From the NCBI GenBank assembly GCA_037833965.1, contig AP031352.1, positions 4,878,501 to 4,942,500 of the forward strand: a stretch of 64,000 nucleotides of DNA, given 5' to 3'. Shown in pieces: positions 1 through 11,700 of the stretch. The stretch's first letter is position 1. Every line of letters starts with the position of its first letter. Origin of the DNA: Marchantia polymorpha subsp. ruderalis (taxonomy: Eukaryota > Streptophyta > Marchantiopsida > Marchantiales > Marchantiaceae). A program made the position numbers and the translations under genes. A model generated the notes under the pieces. It searched no databases and had not been told where the DNA came from. It saw only the letters and a list, made by a program, of their open reading frames with translations.

Positions 1-1568
1 ATCAATTTCATATGCATGTGAACTATGACAATTTTATGCAAATCTGTTTGAATAAACTGATTATAAAGATAGAACATGAAATTTAGTAATTTTATAAATA
101 AAAGTTTCAGTTTAAAGTTTAATGTGAAGAAAATTGATTTTCTTATATTTTTGTTATTACAATTCAATTTTACTTAAAACAATTTACATAAATTTTTCTA
201 ATTGAAAAAATATGTAGAATTTTGTTGGAAATAAAAGATTAATTAATATTTTTTCTTTTTGTTTGAACTAAATAATGAACATTTAATCAAAAAATGATTG
301 TCATTATTGAAAAGTATAGTGATAAATGACATTTACACAATTGTTAATAATTTTTTTAAATAGATACATAACATGAAATTTTGAATGTAGGTTACTTTTT
401 ATGTTGATATATTGCAACACGCTAAGTAAGAGATAGCGTTTAATTTTTTAAGTTTTTGCTGTGACTATCAAAGTTAGGCACATAGTGGTGGATCTATAGT
501 TTGATTTTCAGTTTTGTTAGTGTATTTTGATAATTTATCTAAACCTGTCTTTAAAATTCATCATCTGTTGTATTACTTTTCATTGTTGAATGTTCATGGT
601 CTCAAAGTGAGGTTTTTTCTGCGTTTAAACTTTTGAGCTTAATGTGTGAGCTGAGCCAATGTTAGCATTCGATGCTTCATTTCCAACCTCCAACAAGCTT
701 GTGGATTTTATCAATTATCACAACATGAAGATTCGGGTGAAAAGTTAGTCATTCAAGATGAAATTCCCAAAAGTGTCTTTATTTTATTTCATTTACGATA
801 GTCATTCTATTACTATTTCAAGTTTGATGTGACTTTCCAAGGGAGAGTAATTTTTGATCAAAATTATAACGATCAACGAATTTATGGAACATATTCAAAA
901 AATACTACATTAGATTAAGGAGAATTGTTGATAGTTCAAAATCGGCAAAAAATAGCATATAGATACTCATCTTAGAAAATTGATTCTTAACTTAGTAGGT
1001 CATGTTTGATTATATGCAACATATCTAAAATTGTTAAATACATTCAAAAGAAAGTAAGAGCCAAATTTATATGTAATATGTCAACAAATGTTCAACTATG
1101 GGGTGATTAATTCGGTACAATTTAATGGTAATTTAGTCCAACCAAAGATTTAGCACTATCCAATTCAGGACATATGGATTACCAAAATTATTTGGTGGAT
1201 TACCGTAGTAAAAGCACCAGAAACATTCGTTAACATTCAAAATGTTGTTTCATTGTTCAGCACAATAGATCCATAGAATCTCGTGTACGAAAAAATAAGT
1301 ATCTCGTAATCATCAACGGATTCGTAGTTGTCATACTAAAGACGCAAGACCACAGGTTTATGGTGGTCCAAAAAATGTTGTTAATCGACTCCGTATGAAA
1401 CAACTGTCATAATTGATAAAATCCTGGTCGTGGAATGATACGCCGTTTTGCCAGAAGGTTTTGTACAATATTTCTTCTCTTTGCTAAAAATCCTATCCAT
1501 GTATCTTTCATGACAAGATCTAAACATTAACTCAGATCTCAGTTTTGTGAGTAGCTTCTTTCTCTACT
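1..1568. other. AT-rich intergenic DNA, no gene recognised
   Basis: This stretch is strongly AT-rich, full of short poly-A and poly-T runs, and has no long open frame on either strand. I see no domain, no splice-site series and no clear transposon end. It is probably intergenic DNA or very old repeat remains. Confidence 0.6.
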
Positions 1569-1718
1569 ATGGAATTTTCTCTTTCCGATAACATTAAGCG
1601 GTTTTTGAGTTACTTCCCCTTAAATTGTCTGCATAGTGGTGGGCCGACCCTATCCGCCAACGTCACAAACTACACCTCCGGGTATGTGCAAAGTGTGACA
1701 ACGCAGCAAAGTTCGGTA

Positions 1719-1780
1719 GGCCGGCGTTTGACCGTAGTCGCGGTTAGGAAATTAACCGCGACTACGGTCAAACGCTGGCC
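1719..1780. repeat. near-perfect 28-bp inverted repeat (cruciform-forming)
   Basis: The left arm at 1719-1746 and right arm at 1753-1780 are reverse complements with one mismatch, separated by 6 bases. A second, shorter dyad overlaps it: the 18 bases at 1740-1757 recur inverted at 1786-1803 with one mismatch. The block is more GC-rich than its surroundings. It could be the end of an unrecognised DNA transposon, a hairpin RNA or a plain palindrome; nothing seen decides between these. Confidence 0.8.
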
Positions 1781-1803
1781 TATACGGTTAATTCCCTAAC
1801 CGT

Positions 1804-3450
1804 ATACGGTGCCGGTTATCCAGTTCAGATGGAAGGGCACACAAAGCCCTCGAGCAATGTCGGTATCGAGAATCAACTCGACGACGCTGCTGACGTCCAT
1901 CTTTATTCACTTAGGATTAACTTGGTACGAGGAAAACGTGGGGCAGGGTGTGTGATGACTATACTTTTGCTGTGGCAGCGTACGACAAGAAAGCAGAGCG
2001 TGGAACCAGTTCTGTGTGGAATAGACGATCTTAATTCGTTTGAGCAAAGAGGAATATTGTTCAATCACAACTACACACCTTCCTTCAAGACTGACAGGAG
2101 ATAGTCTAAGATGCATGTTTACAGCACATCTGCAAAACACTGCAAATGCACGTGACTTGATCGGTTATGGGGAGCAAAAGATGTACGACCAAAAGATGAG
2201 CAGACAGTGCGGTACCCCGGATTTTGAAAGAAGTTTCGAGGACGTTAGGTTATTACGCAAGGTCTCGAATTTTAACGCATGGCTAATGGAGCCAATTACA
2301 GAGGACTCGGACGAAGTGAAACTTTCCGTGTTGTCAGACTGCGGGTTAAGGCCTCAGATCACATGTGAAATGGTGCAGCAGGAAAAATGGGTGAAACAAA
2401 ATTACTACTCAAAACTATGTAACTACGAATCCTGCGAGGCGGGGTTACCTTACATTCAACCAAACATCTGGCTACGTTTCTCTACATCTTTTGCATGAAC
2501 ATTTCAAATGACAATATCGCTGGACACGGTGGAAATCCCGGAGTGCTTACAGATGATCACTATAATTAACTCATACAGAACATGATCGATTCGTAGTACT
2601 CCACGAACTACAAATTCACGAACTGAACGCCTCTTCCACGCTGTCGCAAAGCAGAGAAAGAGGCAAAGAGGAAATCTTCATAAAACAACAGCCTTATGCA
2701 CGCTCAGTTGACAAATTCTGAAAGAAATGAGAGAAATACACAAAACTGGACACAAACCTGTAGTCAACTATCACGTCATCATCAAGAAAAGATCCGAGAT
2801 ATCAAAGCAAATTGGTAGTTTGGTGACGCATGCCAAAACAATTTCTTCGACAGTTCCTGGACTCACTGGTCTCAACACCTCATTAAGGAACTTGATAGAC
2901 TGTTACCTAATAGAAAGACTACGATACTGCTTTCAGTTCTGCAATTGAAAGTATTACGTGAAGTGAGCAGCAAGCGCTTTTCCCAGAGAAACTTTTCATT
3001 TGCTGCACAGCATGGAAAAATATGTAACATATTTAAATTCAGCAGCTCATTCAGAGAAGCATAAGCTACATGACCTTGCTCATCTCGGCAAAGAATTGTG
3101 TACAGTTCAAGCCTTCCGAACTCTTCTACAGTGATCCCGGGCCTCCTCTAATCGTGCTTGCTCCACTTGGATGTAAGTGATAATATACCGAAACAGATCG
3201 ACGGCAGCAATTCCTGTCAGTAATTCCTTCCAATGGCCTTGACTGGTGGAATAATGACTCATGCTGTGCTTCTCCTTCATCCTACCCTTCTGCCCGGACT
3301 CAGGTGTCTCAAATGTATTTAGTGGCCCAACTTGAGCATTTGACTGTGGAGAAGGAACGCGAGGTGAGTCAAAGAGAACGTCCTGTGCATGGATCTGATA
3401 AAGGTTTGAGAACAAGGAACTTAAAAGCGTCCCTCGCCATCAGTTGTAAT
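1804..3450. other. unassigned DNA plus probable 3' flank of the translocator
   Basis: A plus-strand open frame of 152 codons at 2040-2498 has no domain I recognise, no good start context and no visible splice partners, so I do not call it a gene. The part nearest 3450 should contain the 3' untranslated region of the minus-strand translocator gene. No clear poly(A) signal was picked out. Confidence 0.5.
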
Positions 3451-4512
3451 CTAAGCTTGAGCATCTGTTTTCCTTCCCAAAGCCAAATTCTCGTCATCCC
3501 TGTCCATCTTTTGTTCCATGAGCCCAATCTCCTCGTCCGTTTCACCTGTCTTCTTCTGCACCTCCTTAGACTTCAAGCCTTGCAGTTTGGCATGATTGTA
3601 ATAGCAGACTCCCAAGAAAGCCACTCCATAACCGACGAGGTTAAGTTTAGTCACTCGGTCCATAATGACGGACCACGAAAAGGCAATTAGAAGCCAATCT
3701 TTCACAACTCCAGCTACGTTCATGGTCAGAGCCGAGGTCTTTCCGACAAGAAGGAACACGGCCAAGTTCAGTGCAAAGGCGCAGGCTGAATTGGTTCCAA
3801 AGACAACAAAGTCGTAGTGAAAACTGGAAGTTGCCATCAACTTCGGGTATTCGACCAGACACCAGGGGATAGAGAGGAAGAGGAAGCAACACGGGGCAAT
3901 GTAGTAGAGCGAAGTTATAGGATTGAGAGAGATTCCCTTGGAGGTCAGAAGAATCTGGATGAGAACAAGCCGGGTGGCCTCAAATGCCACAGCTCCCAGC
4001 TGTAGCATAACACCCCAGCCATTGAACTTGGCTTCACCATATGCAGCAATTCCGACCCCCACAGAAATGCCTATCATGTTGGCCATGGTCTGCGACTTGA
4101 AAGTTTCCTTTTTAAACATGACACCAGTTGAGTATACCGCCACTGGCATGAGAGCCTTCAACATCTGAATAAACGAAACTGAGAGATAAATGTAGGCAGA
4201 ATTGGAAAGCCAGAGGCTGAGGGAGTACAGAGCACCAATTGGAACAACGGATGACATGTAAATTTCTCGAGTCATTCCGATAGGTTCGACAAACTTGAAA
4301 ACTCGAACAAGAAGGAAAGCAAGAGATGAACAGAAACCCATGTGAATCATTGTCAGACTGATAGGAAACGGCCAGTTATACATTTTTCTGTCAAGAATGT
4401 ACTTGTTGAACACAATAACAGTGAAGCTCAAAAAGATCCAAATTGCCACATAGGTGTAGCTCATGAGAATCTTCTTGAAAACGGGCCCGCTCGTAGCAAG
4501 TACTTTGCCCAT
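3451..4512 (-). CDS. sugar-phosphate/phosphate translocator-like protein (TPT/KT family)
   Basis: This single-exon gene encodes 353 residues. The protein closely resembles the Arabidopsis group with At5g25400, At4g32390, At2g25520 and At5g11230, from the triose-phosphate/nucleotide-sugar translocator superfamily (EamA-like fold, about ten membrane spans). Seen directly: an N-terminal segment reading [16 protein letters not shown], the family block [19 protein letters not shown], the blocks [16 protein letters not shown] and [14 protein letters not shown], the signature [17 protein letters not shown], and a charged cytosolic tail rich in K, E and D. There is no plastid transit peptide, so a Golgi or other endomembrane location is likely. 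The substrate cannot be read from sequence; Arabidopsis members are annotated only as probable translocators. The frame stays open upstream to 4539 without an ATG. The ATG at 4512 has an ideal context (GCCACCATGG) and matches the MGK start of the homologues. Confidence 0.93.
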   Translation of the reverse strand: MGKVLATSGPVFKKILMSYTYVAIWIFLSFTVIVFNKYILDRKMYNWPFPISLTMIHMGFCSSLAFLLVRVFKFVEPIGMTREIYMSSVVPIGALYSLSLWLSNSAYIYLSVSFIQMLKALMPVAVYSTGVMFKKETFKSQTMANMIGISVGVGIAAYGEAKFNGWGVMLQLGAVAFEATRLVLIQILLTSKGISLNPITSLYYIAPCCFLFLSIPWCLVEYPKLMATSSFHYDFVVFGTNSACAFALNLAVFLLVGKTSALTMNVAGVVKDWLLIAFSWSVIMDRVTKLNLVGYGVAFLGVCYYNHAKLQGLKSKEVQKKTGETDEEIGLMEQKMDRDDENLALGRKTDAQA

Positions 4513-6340
4513 GGTGGCTGACGGGAGATGTCTCGACACTGCCTAATAGCACGGCTGCAAGCAAGCAGCTTGTAAATTCCACCAAAGTCACTGGCTTCAC
4601 ACGTCGACCATGCCGAGCTATCAGAATAACGTACAGCGCTTCATGTATTACAACGTTCGCTCAGGATAATCATGCAATCACTTGACTCAGAGAATGTGGA
4701 ATCCCCGCTGATCCCGAGCTTCTCTCGATGTCTACGTCACGACTCCCCGACAATATCAAGTGCAGAAGCACCTTGGTCCCTCGCGGGATGGGTCTCGGAC
4801 AATCTCAGACAATCTGGTTGGACAAAACGAACATGCGGTTGCTAAGCCATCTACAGAAAAACGGCATGGAAGGCAACGTACAACAAAAATCTTCCAGACA
4901 GAAACAGTGTTCAGTACAAATCATTACTGCACCATGCAAATGTATTGACTTTCTTTCCCTGAGGCACGCAATAAACCCTAGCAAATGACATTGCCCTCTA
5001 AGTGCGCAGCGTGGGGTGGATGGATTTCTGCTCACTGTCAACTGCTCACTGTCAAAAGCTACGAACACTTCCCCACCTTCCCACTACGATGACACTGGGA
5101 CGACAAGTACTCAACCAACAATTTCGTCTAGCTAATTTACCTGCTCAATCCTTTGCTCCCTCGCATGTAGACCACCCTCAGTAGAAGAAGTCAAAACATT
5201 CTCGAGTAAGTACATGCACTGTTACTATGAGAAACCGAGGTAAGTCAACCTTGACCCAATCCCCCTCCCTCGACGGCTTCCGAAACAGCGACGAATGACT
5301 TCATTCGGCGCTTTTCTGTTCGCTGGATGTTGAAGGACAAACTGAAAGCGACCCAGTCGGTGCAGAGCAATGGATCGAAGATCAGACGGGCTTCACGACA
5401 GCGGCAACTTCGGGATCAAGGAGAAGCAGTGCCTCTCCGAGGATACGGAAGGATGTAATCGACTGCGAGCGCTGCCCAAAGGGTTCGGCGTGAAAGCAGT
5501 TTGCAGGATACCGCCAACCAACCTGCATACAGTTTGTCAACTCTGTTTGTGGCCGGTCTTCGTCATCCCCCCACCTGCGAGGCTGCGACGCATCGAGGAG
5601 GACAGACAAGAGGAGGAGAAAAAACCCCATCTAAAAGAACTGATACATTTTCAGTATCTTATTCCTCATCATCAGCCAAGGAGGTAATCGAGAATAAGTG
5701 ATAGAATAATGACCACCGCTGTCTATATTAGTAATCAGTACAGTATTGTTTAGCATTATTTTGGTGGTTGCGAGCTCCACTGATCCAAAAAAGTTGAAAC
5801 TGCTTATGGTCCTGTTTGAAAGGATTTTCTTCACGGCAATCATTCTCAAAAAATAATCAAATAATGTTTGATATCCGAAGAGAACAGCTTTTTCCATCGG
5901 TAGCTCGGAGCTCCTCTCTCTCTGATCTCTCACCAAATTTTGATGTATCATCTTTTCTTACCAGAACGTGGAAGGCATGCAGCATTCGTATAAGCTCAAA
6001 AGATACATGGTGTCTTTAACTCAGCCGGATAAGAACACATCTCATGGTCTTCGAGCTCAAGAAGTCGATTCATTGTGCATGGACATCTTAGAATTCGCTC
6101 TTTGCGTTGTTGGAGGCTATTTTACTTACCTTGTTTGTACCACAGGGCGTAGCAAAGGACTTCGGGCATTTGCGTTCAAGTGTATCTTAGTGCTACTAGT
6201 GGAGAAGAATTGTTTACAACCTCAATTATCTGTGAGAAACTTCAAATTGCGATTCTGTGATTCGGGATCAAATTTATAGATATCTTCGTATACTGTATGC
6301 CACAAAAGCTGCAGGTTAGCTATTGATGATTCGACCAAGT

Positions 6341-6380
6341 CATCAACGTCGCTAGATGTCTTCATCTTGCGACGTTGATG
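6341..6380. repeat. hairpin with perfect 12-bp arms
   Basis: CATCAACGTCGC at 6341-6352 pairs perfectly with GCGACGTTGATG at 6369-6380 across a 16-base loop. It lies in the gap between the two divergent genes. The arms are too short for a typical plant microRNA precursor. Confidence 0.7.
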
Positions 6381-6961
6381 CTACAGGCGACTGGTCTCGC
6401 CAGTTGACGATGTGAGAACCCCCATTTCTAATGTCCTACAAATCTTTCCTGGAAAACCCCAAAACGCTGTATCTACAATGACATATGTTTCTGTAAGTGG
6501 AGAAAGAAAGTCAGCCCTTCGTGATCAAATAATAAATAATGGAAACGCGCTTTTCTTAGATTTGTTATCTGATTGAAAAAAATATTACCGCTAATTGTTA
6601 ACTAGATGTTCATATACTGGATAACTATCTAGGAGTGATTACAACATAAACATTCCTTCTCTCTCCAGTGCAATTTAAAAGAGCCCTTGGAGCCTATCAA
6701 TGAAATGTCTAACACGCGAAATGAACATCTCTATGAAAATGAGATATTGTGGTAATATGGGCTTTTACCAAACTCGTGCATGTTTTTCCTGTTTGGGATA
6801 TCCACTACAGACTCTTTCTCTCCCTTTCTCCCTCCCTTTCCCCTTCTTCCTCCTTCCCGTCTACCCTCTCCGGCACGGACCCCAACAGCCCACCTCCCCC
6901 CTCATTAGAGCGAGCTACAGTAATTCTATGCAAATTAGAACCCGCAAGACAACGTGGAGAG

Positions 6962-6992
6962 TACATATGTAAGTTTAAAACTTACATATGTA
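6962..6992. repeat. palindrome with perfect 15-bp arms
   Basis: The two 15-base arms, each reading towards a central A, are exact reverse complements (6962-6976 and 6978-6992). The outer parts carry two copies of ACATATGT. It could form a cruciform; no function is evident. Confidence 0.75.
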
Positions 6993-8778
6993 GGTTTCTT
7001 CCGGATGTGCGTGCTTTGTGAGTCAATGGGATCCACCCCAATTTTCGAGAAGTTTATGGGTAGGGAACGGAGCAATGGCACACACAGTCAAACTAAGACT
7101 GATATGCCACCTCAACATTTTCCTCGCGATAGACGAAAATGGAGTTCCCAATCCCTGTGTATGTAAGCTTGTTCAAAACTCAGAACAGGCGTGTAGAAGT
7201 TTGCAATATCCGGTAACATTAAATATGACGATCATGTTCCAACTTTGGTTATCCTTAACAATCAGGCGTAAGCATCGCCTAAAGATGTTCTACAAGTGAC
7301 AGTAGAAACTTTCTGCACTACTTTGAAGCGGTATGCTCTGATGCAGATTTGAATGTTCGTCAAACGTTTTGATTTTCTTTTTTATTTCATGAACTTTAGT
7401 TTTTGAGAATCGAACCTTGTGCATGCAGTTTAAAATGAGCAACATGATGACATCGGATCACAAAAAATTATTAGTTTACAGGTAATCAGACGCTCTCCAT
7501 AAATAGAACTAAAACATAGCTACTACAGTATGTAGACCTAGATAGTTGGGATGGGTAAGACATCTTTCCCAATGTATTGTTATTGGTGCCTATCTCATTT
7601 GGTTTCATCCATGATGGTTCATTCCCATAATATTGATATATATTTCTTGTTTTAGATGATGGAATGGAATCACGATTTTTTTAGTATAGTTCCATGTTAT
7701 GCAGACGTTCAAATTATTTTAGGAAGAGAACGCAGCGAGAAAGATAAAAAAAACAGGACACAGTTCAAGCTTCCCGGCAGCCAAAATCGAAGAGCTCGGG
7801 AGAGGAATATGTAAAATGAGAACGGACAATAGGCGAGAACTGGGAAATGACGTCCATGATGGAACATGCCATTGGAGAAAAGTCTATACGGTTCGAGTCC
7901 GAGTTTCGTAGTCAGCGTACACCGAAGATGTGACAACAACAACAACAACGGAGCGCAACGGCCCGAAGGCCCATACGGATGGGAGGCCACGTCTTGTGGA
8001 AACCTACTCGATGACACGTGGCTCGACCACGGGAGCTGGCGCTCTCCCTTACACACTGACGCCGGGAATTGGTCCGGCTGTTAGGGTATGGTTTAACGTT
8101 GTGGACAGTGTGGAGCTATATCCAGCCAATGGCGTGGCGGTGTCGTGACAGGTCAGCTCGGACTGGCCAGTAATGCCGGTGCGATCGAGTCACAGAAGCA
8201 TCAGTGACCGGCGAAGTCCCGGCCGGCGTCGCCCTCGCCACCAAGGGCCTTAAACCTTCTCAGAGTTGGCCCTTTGCGTCTCCCTTTTTCCCGCGTGGAG
8301 CTGCTCCGCTTCTTCTTCTTCCGAAGAAGAGCTTGCAGTGGAAGAGTCGTCGTAGTCCCTGCCCGGTCGCATAGTTCCCCCCCCCGGCATTCCGAGGTCC
8401 GAGTCCCGACGTTCGACTGCCGACTCCGTGCTTCCTTCGAGGGATCGCCGGTACAGATCGGATAGATCTGTACACTCGGTTCCACACACAGTCTCGCTCA
8501 CGGGACGGTAGAGCTCTCGGCTCCCTTTACACAGATATATGGTTTGCTCGATCACCGGCTCTTGATCTGCCTCCCTCCCGAGCCGAACACGCTGCGGTAG
8601 GCGATCGAGAGATAGAGAGTCGGGCCGATCGCTGGCGCAAATCAAAGATATGTCGACCTAGACCTCGGGTTCAGTCTCTCTCTCTCGACCAGAATAGAGG
8701 CAGGCAGGTGGGCAGAGGGTTGCTTTGCTCGGTCCGGTCGTTCTCCCGCACCCCTCCTGCACTGATATCGTCACAGAG

Positions 8779-11700
8779 ATGGCGACCACATGGCTCAAGG
8801 GGACCGTGAAGGCTGTCCCTTCTGGGGATTCTTTGTTGATCATGGGCAACGTGAAGGGTGGTCCACCTCCGGAGAAGACCATCACTCTCGCATCGCTCAT
8901 TGCTCCGAAATTGGTACGTGTCCTTGGACGGCGAACAGTAGGATGACAAATCCCTCTGTAGAATGAGTTTTGAATGAGAAGTGAGCTCGGAGCTGTCCAA
9001 TTTGCTTTATATCCTGGTTTTCCCACGGCCATTTTCATGTTTCGTAGATTCATCACTGTCACCAAGTCTGGTGAGCTGCAGATGTGCATCGGAGAGACAG
9101 TGGGGTCAACGTGACATGTTTGACAGATGGCTTCGTCACCTGCCGATTTCTATTGAACTTGCGGAACGAAAATGCTGATTCCATCTGTATTCAGTGCATC
9201 TGATCTCTCGCATCTAGTTTCTGTTATCTCTTGCGGCGGGTCTTATTTTCTTTTCTCTGCCTGAGCTCGTTACTCGCCGCACATCGAATGGTACTCGGTT
9301 GCAGACATCAATCAGTAGCCACAAGAAACTGAAATGACTACTGCAACTGACGACATCATAGATTTCAACCGAACATCCCGATCAGATCATCAGTCAGTTG
9401 ATTCTCCCTAAATTTCAATGAATCCACAGGCGTTTGGGCAGTAATGGTCAGTGTAAGTTACGGTGCTTCAAGGATACCCGGATCAGCTGTTTGGAGCACG
9501 GAAGCACTACTGCTGGGATTCAAGGAAAAGCAGGGATTTCTCACGGCTGGATCCGCTAGATTCATCTCTGGAGACAGATATTTTCTCGATTTGTGCTCCT
9601 GTTTTACGCTGGCCCCGCCTTTGTGTCAAGTACACATCAACGAAACTTAGTGGTTGAGTTCAGTGGATATAGTCACCTCTTCACTTAGCCTAGTGATAGC
9701 TGTTCCGCACATTTTGCTTGGCATGAGACGTTGTCAGTCGGAGCCGTCTACCACTAGATTGGAACGATGTTTCTCGCTGAGGATCTCCACATAATACTTT
9801 TTTTCTGTTGAGATCTGGCAACCGAGGCACTGGCACATCCTTGAGCCCCAGGGTCGGTTCGCGTGATAGCAAGCTCAAGCTGGTTTCTCAAAATCAGCTT
9901 ATGGACCAAATGACAAAGTCGACTACACAGTCATGGTGATGTTCCTATGCAGACCCTCGTAGGCTCTTCCCTCAGCTGCCAATCTTCAATGAAACTCGCG
10001 GACCGCAGAAGAAAATCAGTTGTCCTCATTAATGTGACATTGTAGAAGTTGGATTCTGTGCGCATGATCCGTATACATGTTTGCGTTCTGAAGAAATTTC
10101 TATTTTCGCACGCAGATCTTCACCTAAATCTACCGAAACTAGATTCATACAAAAGTTTCGTTATCAACGAGAATCACATATCGACACGCGCTTTCGCAGC
10201 GGGTGTTACTTAGTGACCATGGAAATGTTTCATACACCAGATTTGATGCACTGACACTTCTGTGATAAAAGAGATTCTGCGGATCATCTTTTGTTCCGAG
10301 CCAAACCCTGTTCAGCAACGGAGTCGGTCATTTGTGTAAATATTCAAGTGAGAAGACATATGCTGTCCATTCAGATTTGAACCTGCCTGGTGAATTTTCT
10401 AATCAATACGACAGGTTACAACACACGGCGGAGAGCTTAACCACAAGCCCGCCTTCTAACTTACTTCAGCCTTTACTGCCTTATTCCTTTTCTTCCTCAC
10501 GATGTCTGTCAGATTCAGGTTTCTGGACTCCAGTGATAACAAGAATCCCCGCTCTCTGTACGCACCCATTTCTTCCGGATTTCTGAATGCTGTCTATAGT
10601 CATGGTTCACTTCTCTTCACTGCTTTATTTTCGATGGTTTCCAGACAAATGAAAATCCTCTCGGTTCTATGGTGTTCCCTATTATCTATTCGGGCGTCCA
10701 TTCTTGCAGGTTCGTACTTGGCTTCGTTTGCCACAATTCTGGCCAACAACTTTCGTTTTCACCTGGGTTTGTTGGGCTCCTAGTTCTCCTCAGCCCCCGC
10801 TCGGTCCAGTGCTGAAACCTATACTCCTTGGTACCCATTGATGACGAGGCCGAGTCCACGTGACGGGAATGTGGTCCTTCCTGTTCATCAGTTGTTTACG
10901 GTCACTTGAGGACTTTCTTGCGTCGGAGTGGATCCTCTGTATTGCACACCTACTTCCCACCACTGTCATTCGACAGACGGCCTCCTCCCTATCTTCCATC
11001 CTTCTGCTTCTCCCAGGTTTTTCATACTTTGCATCTCTTTGTTTTTTACTGTCTTCCAGTTTCAATTCATGCAGGACATTACCCACGTTTTGTATGATTG
11101 TGTTCTTGTTGCTTGGCATTTAGCATTTTCTTAAGGCGCCTTCGAGAGTAACACCTACATTTGCTTTGCTTCGGCCTCTTGCACTATCTTACTTGTATCA
11201 AACGGACCACGTGTAGTTACTGATTGTCTCCGTAGATCACTAATGTTTGTACTTAGAATGCTTATTTACATAGTAAGCCTAGCATTCCCTGTGAAGCAAT
11301 CTGCGCCAATGCACAAGTTTTGTCTCTGCGTTTACGGTGGAGTTCTGTCTTCCCGAATTTTGTTTGGTATTTTAAGTGGATGTCGTGGCTTAGGGAAGAC
11401 AGTATCTAACGTACCTAACCTAGCCAATCAAACTTTGTGTCGAAATGCAGGCAAGAAGAGACGGAAAGGACGAATCATGGGCTTGGGACAGCAGGGAATA
11501 TCTACGAAAGAAGTGCATTGGGAAGGTATATATGCTATAAGCTTCAAGGGGATCTCAATATCCGTTTCAATGCGTAACCACTCGATGATTCTGGAAAATT
11601 TTCTGAACTTTTTCATCATTTCAAGTCTGATGCCAATCAAAAGCGAGGGCCTCAGTCTTTTCTACTCATCAAAGTGAACAATCTTCTTTACTGCGCCTGG

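Larger units (their letters stand above)
4513..8778. other. divergent promoter/leader region between translocator and TSN
   Basis: These 4.3 kb separate two genes transcribed away from each other, so both promoters and 5' leaders must lie here. The left part (4.5-5.7 kb) has mixed composition, the middle (5.7-7.7 kb) is AT-rich, and the right part (7.7-8.78 kb) is GC-rich with overlapping open frames on both strands that look like compositional artefacts. The probable TSN leader contains a (TC)6 run at 8675-8686. A short CAA-type run lies near 7933-7949. I recognise no third gene. Confidence 0.55.

Noticed and set aside
7885-7900. GGTTCGAGTCC, which matches a tRNA T-arm/B-box
   Set aside because: No matching A-box, acceptor stem or anticodon arm can be folded from the 60 bases before it, so it is not a tRNA gene.
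8201-8645. Overlapping minus-strand open frames of 75-131 codons before TSN
   Set aside because: They overlap each other in different frames in GC-rich leader sequence, show no domain and no splice partners; composition explains them.
11243-11677. Plus-strand open frame of 144 codons
   Set aside because: It overlaps TSN exon 2 in another frame and lies mostly in introns; the TSN reading is unambiguous.
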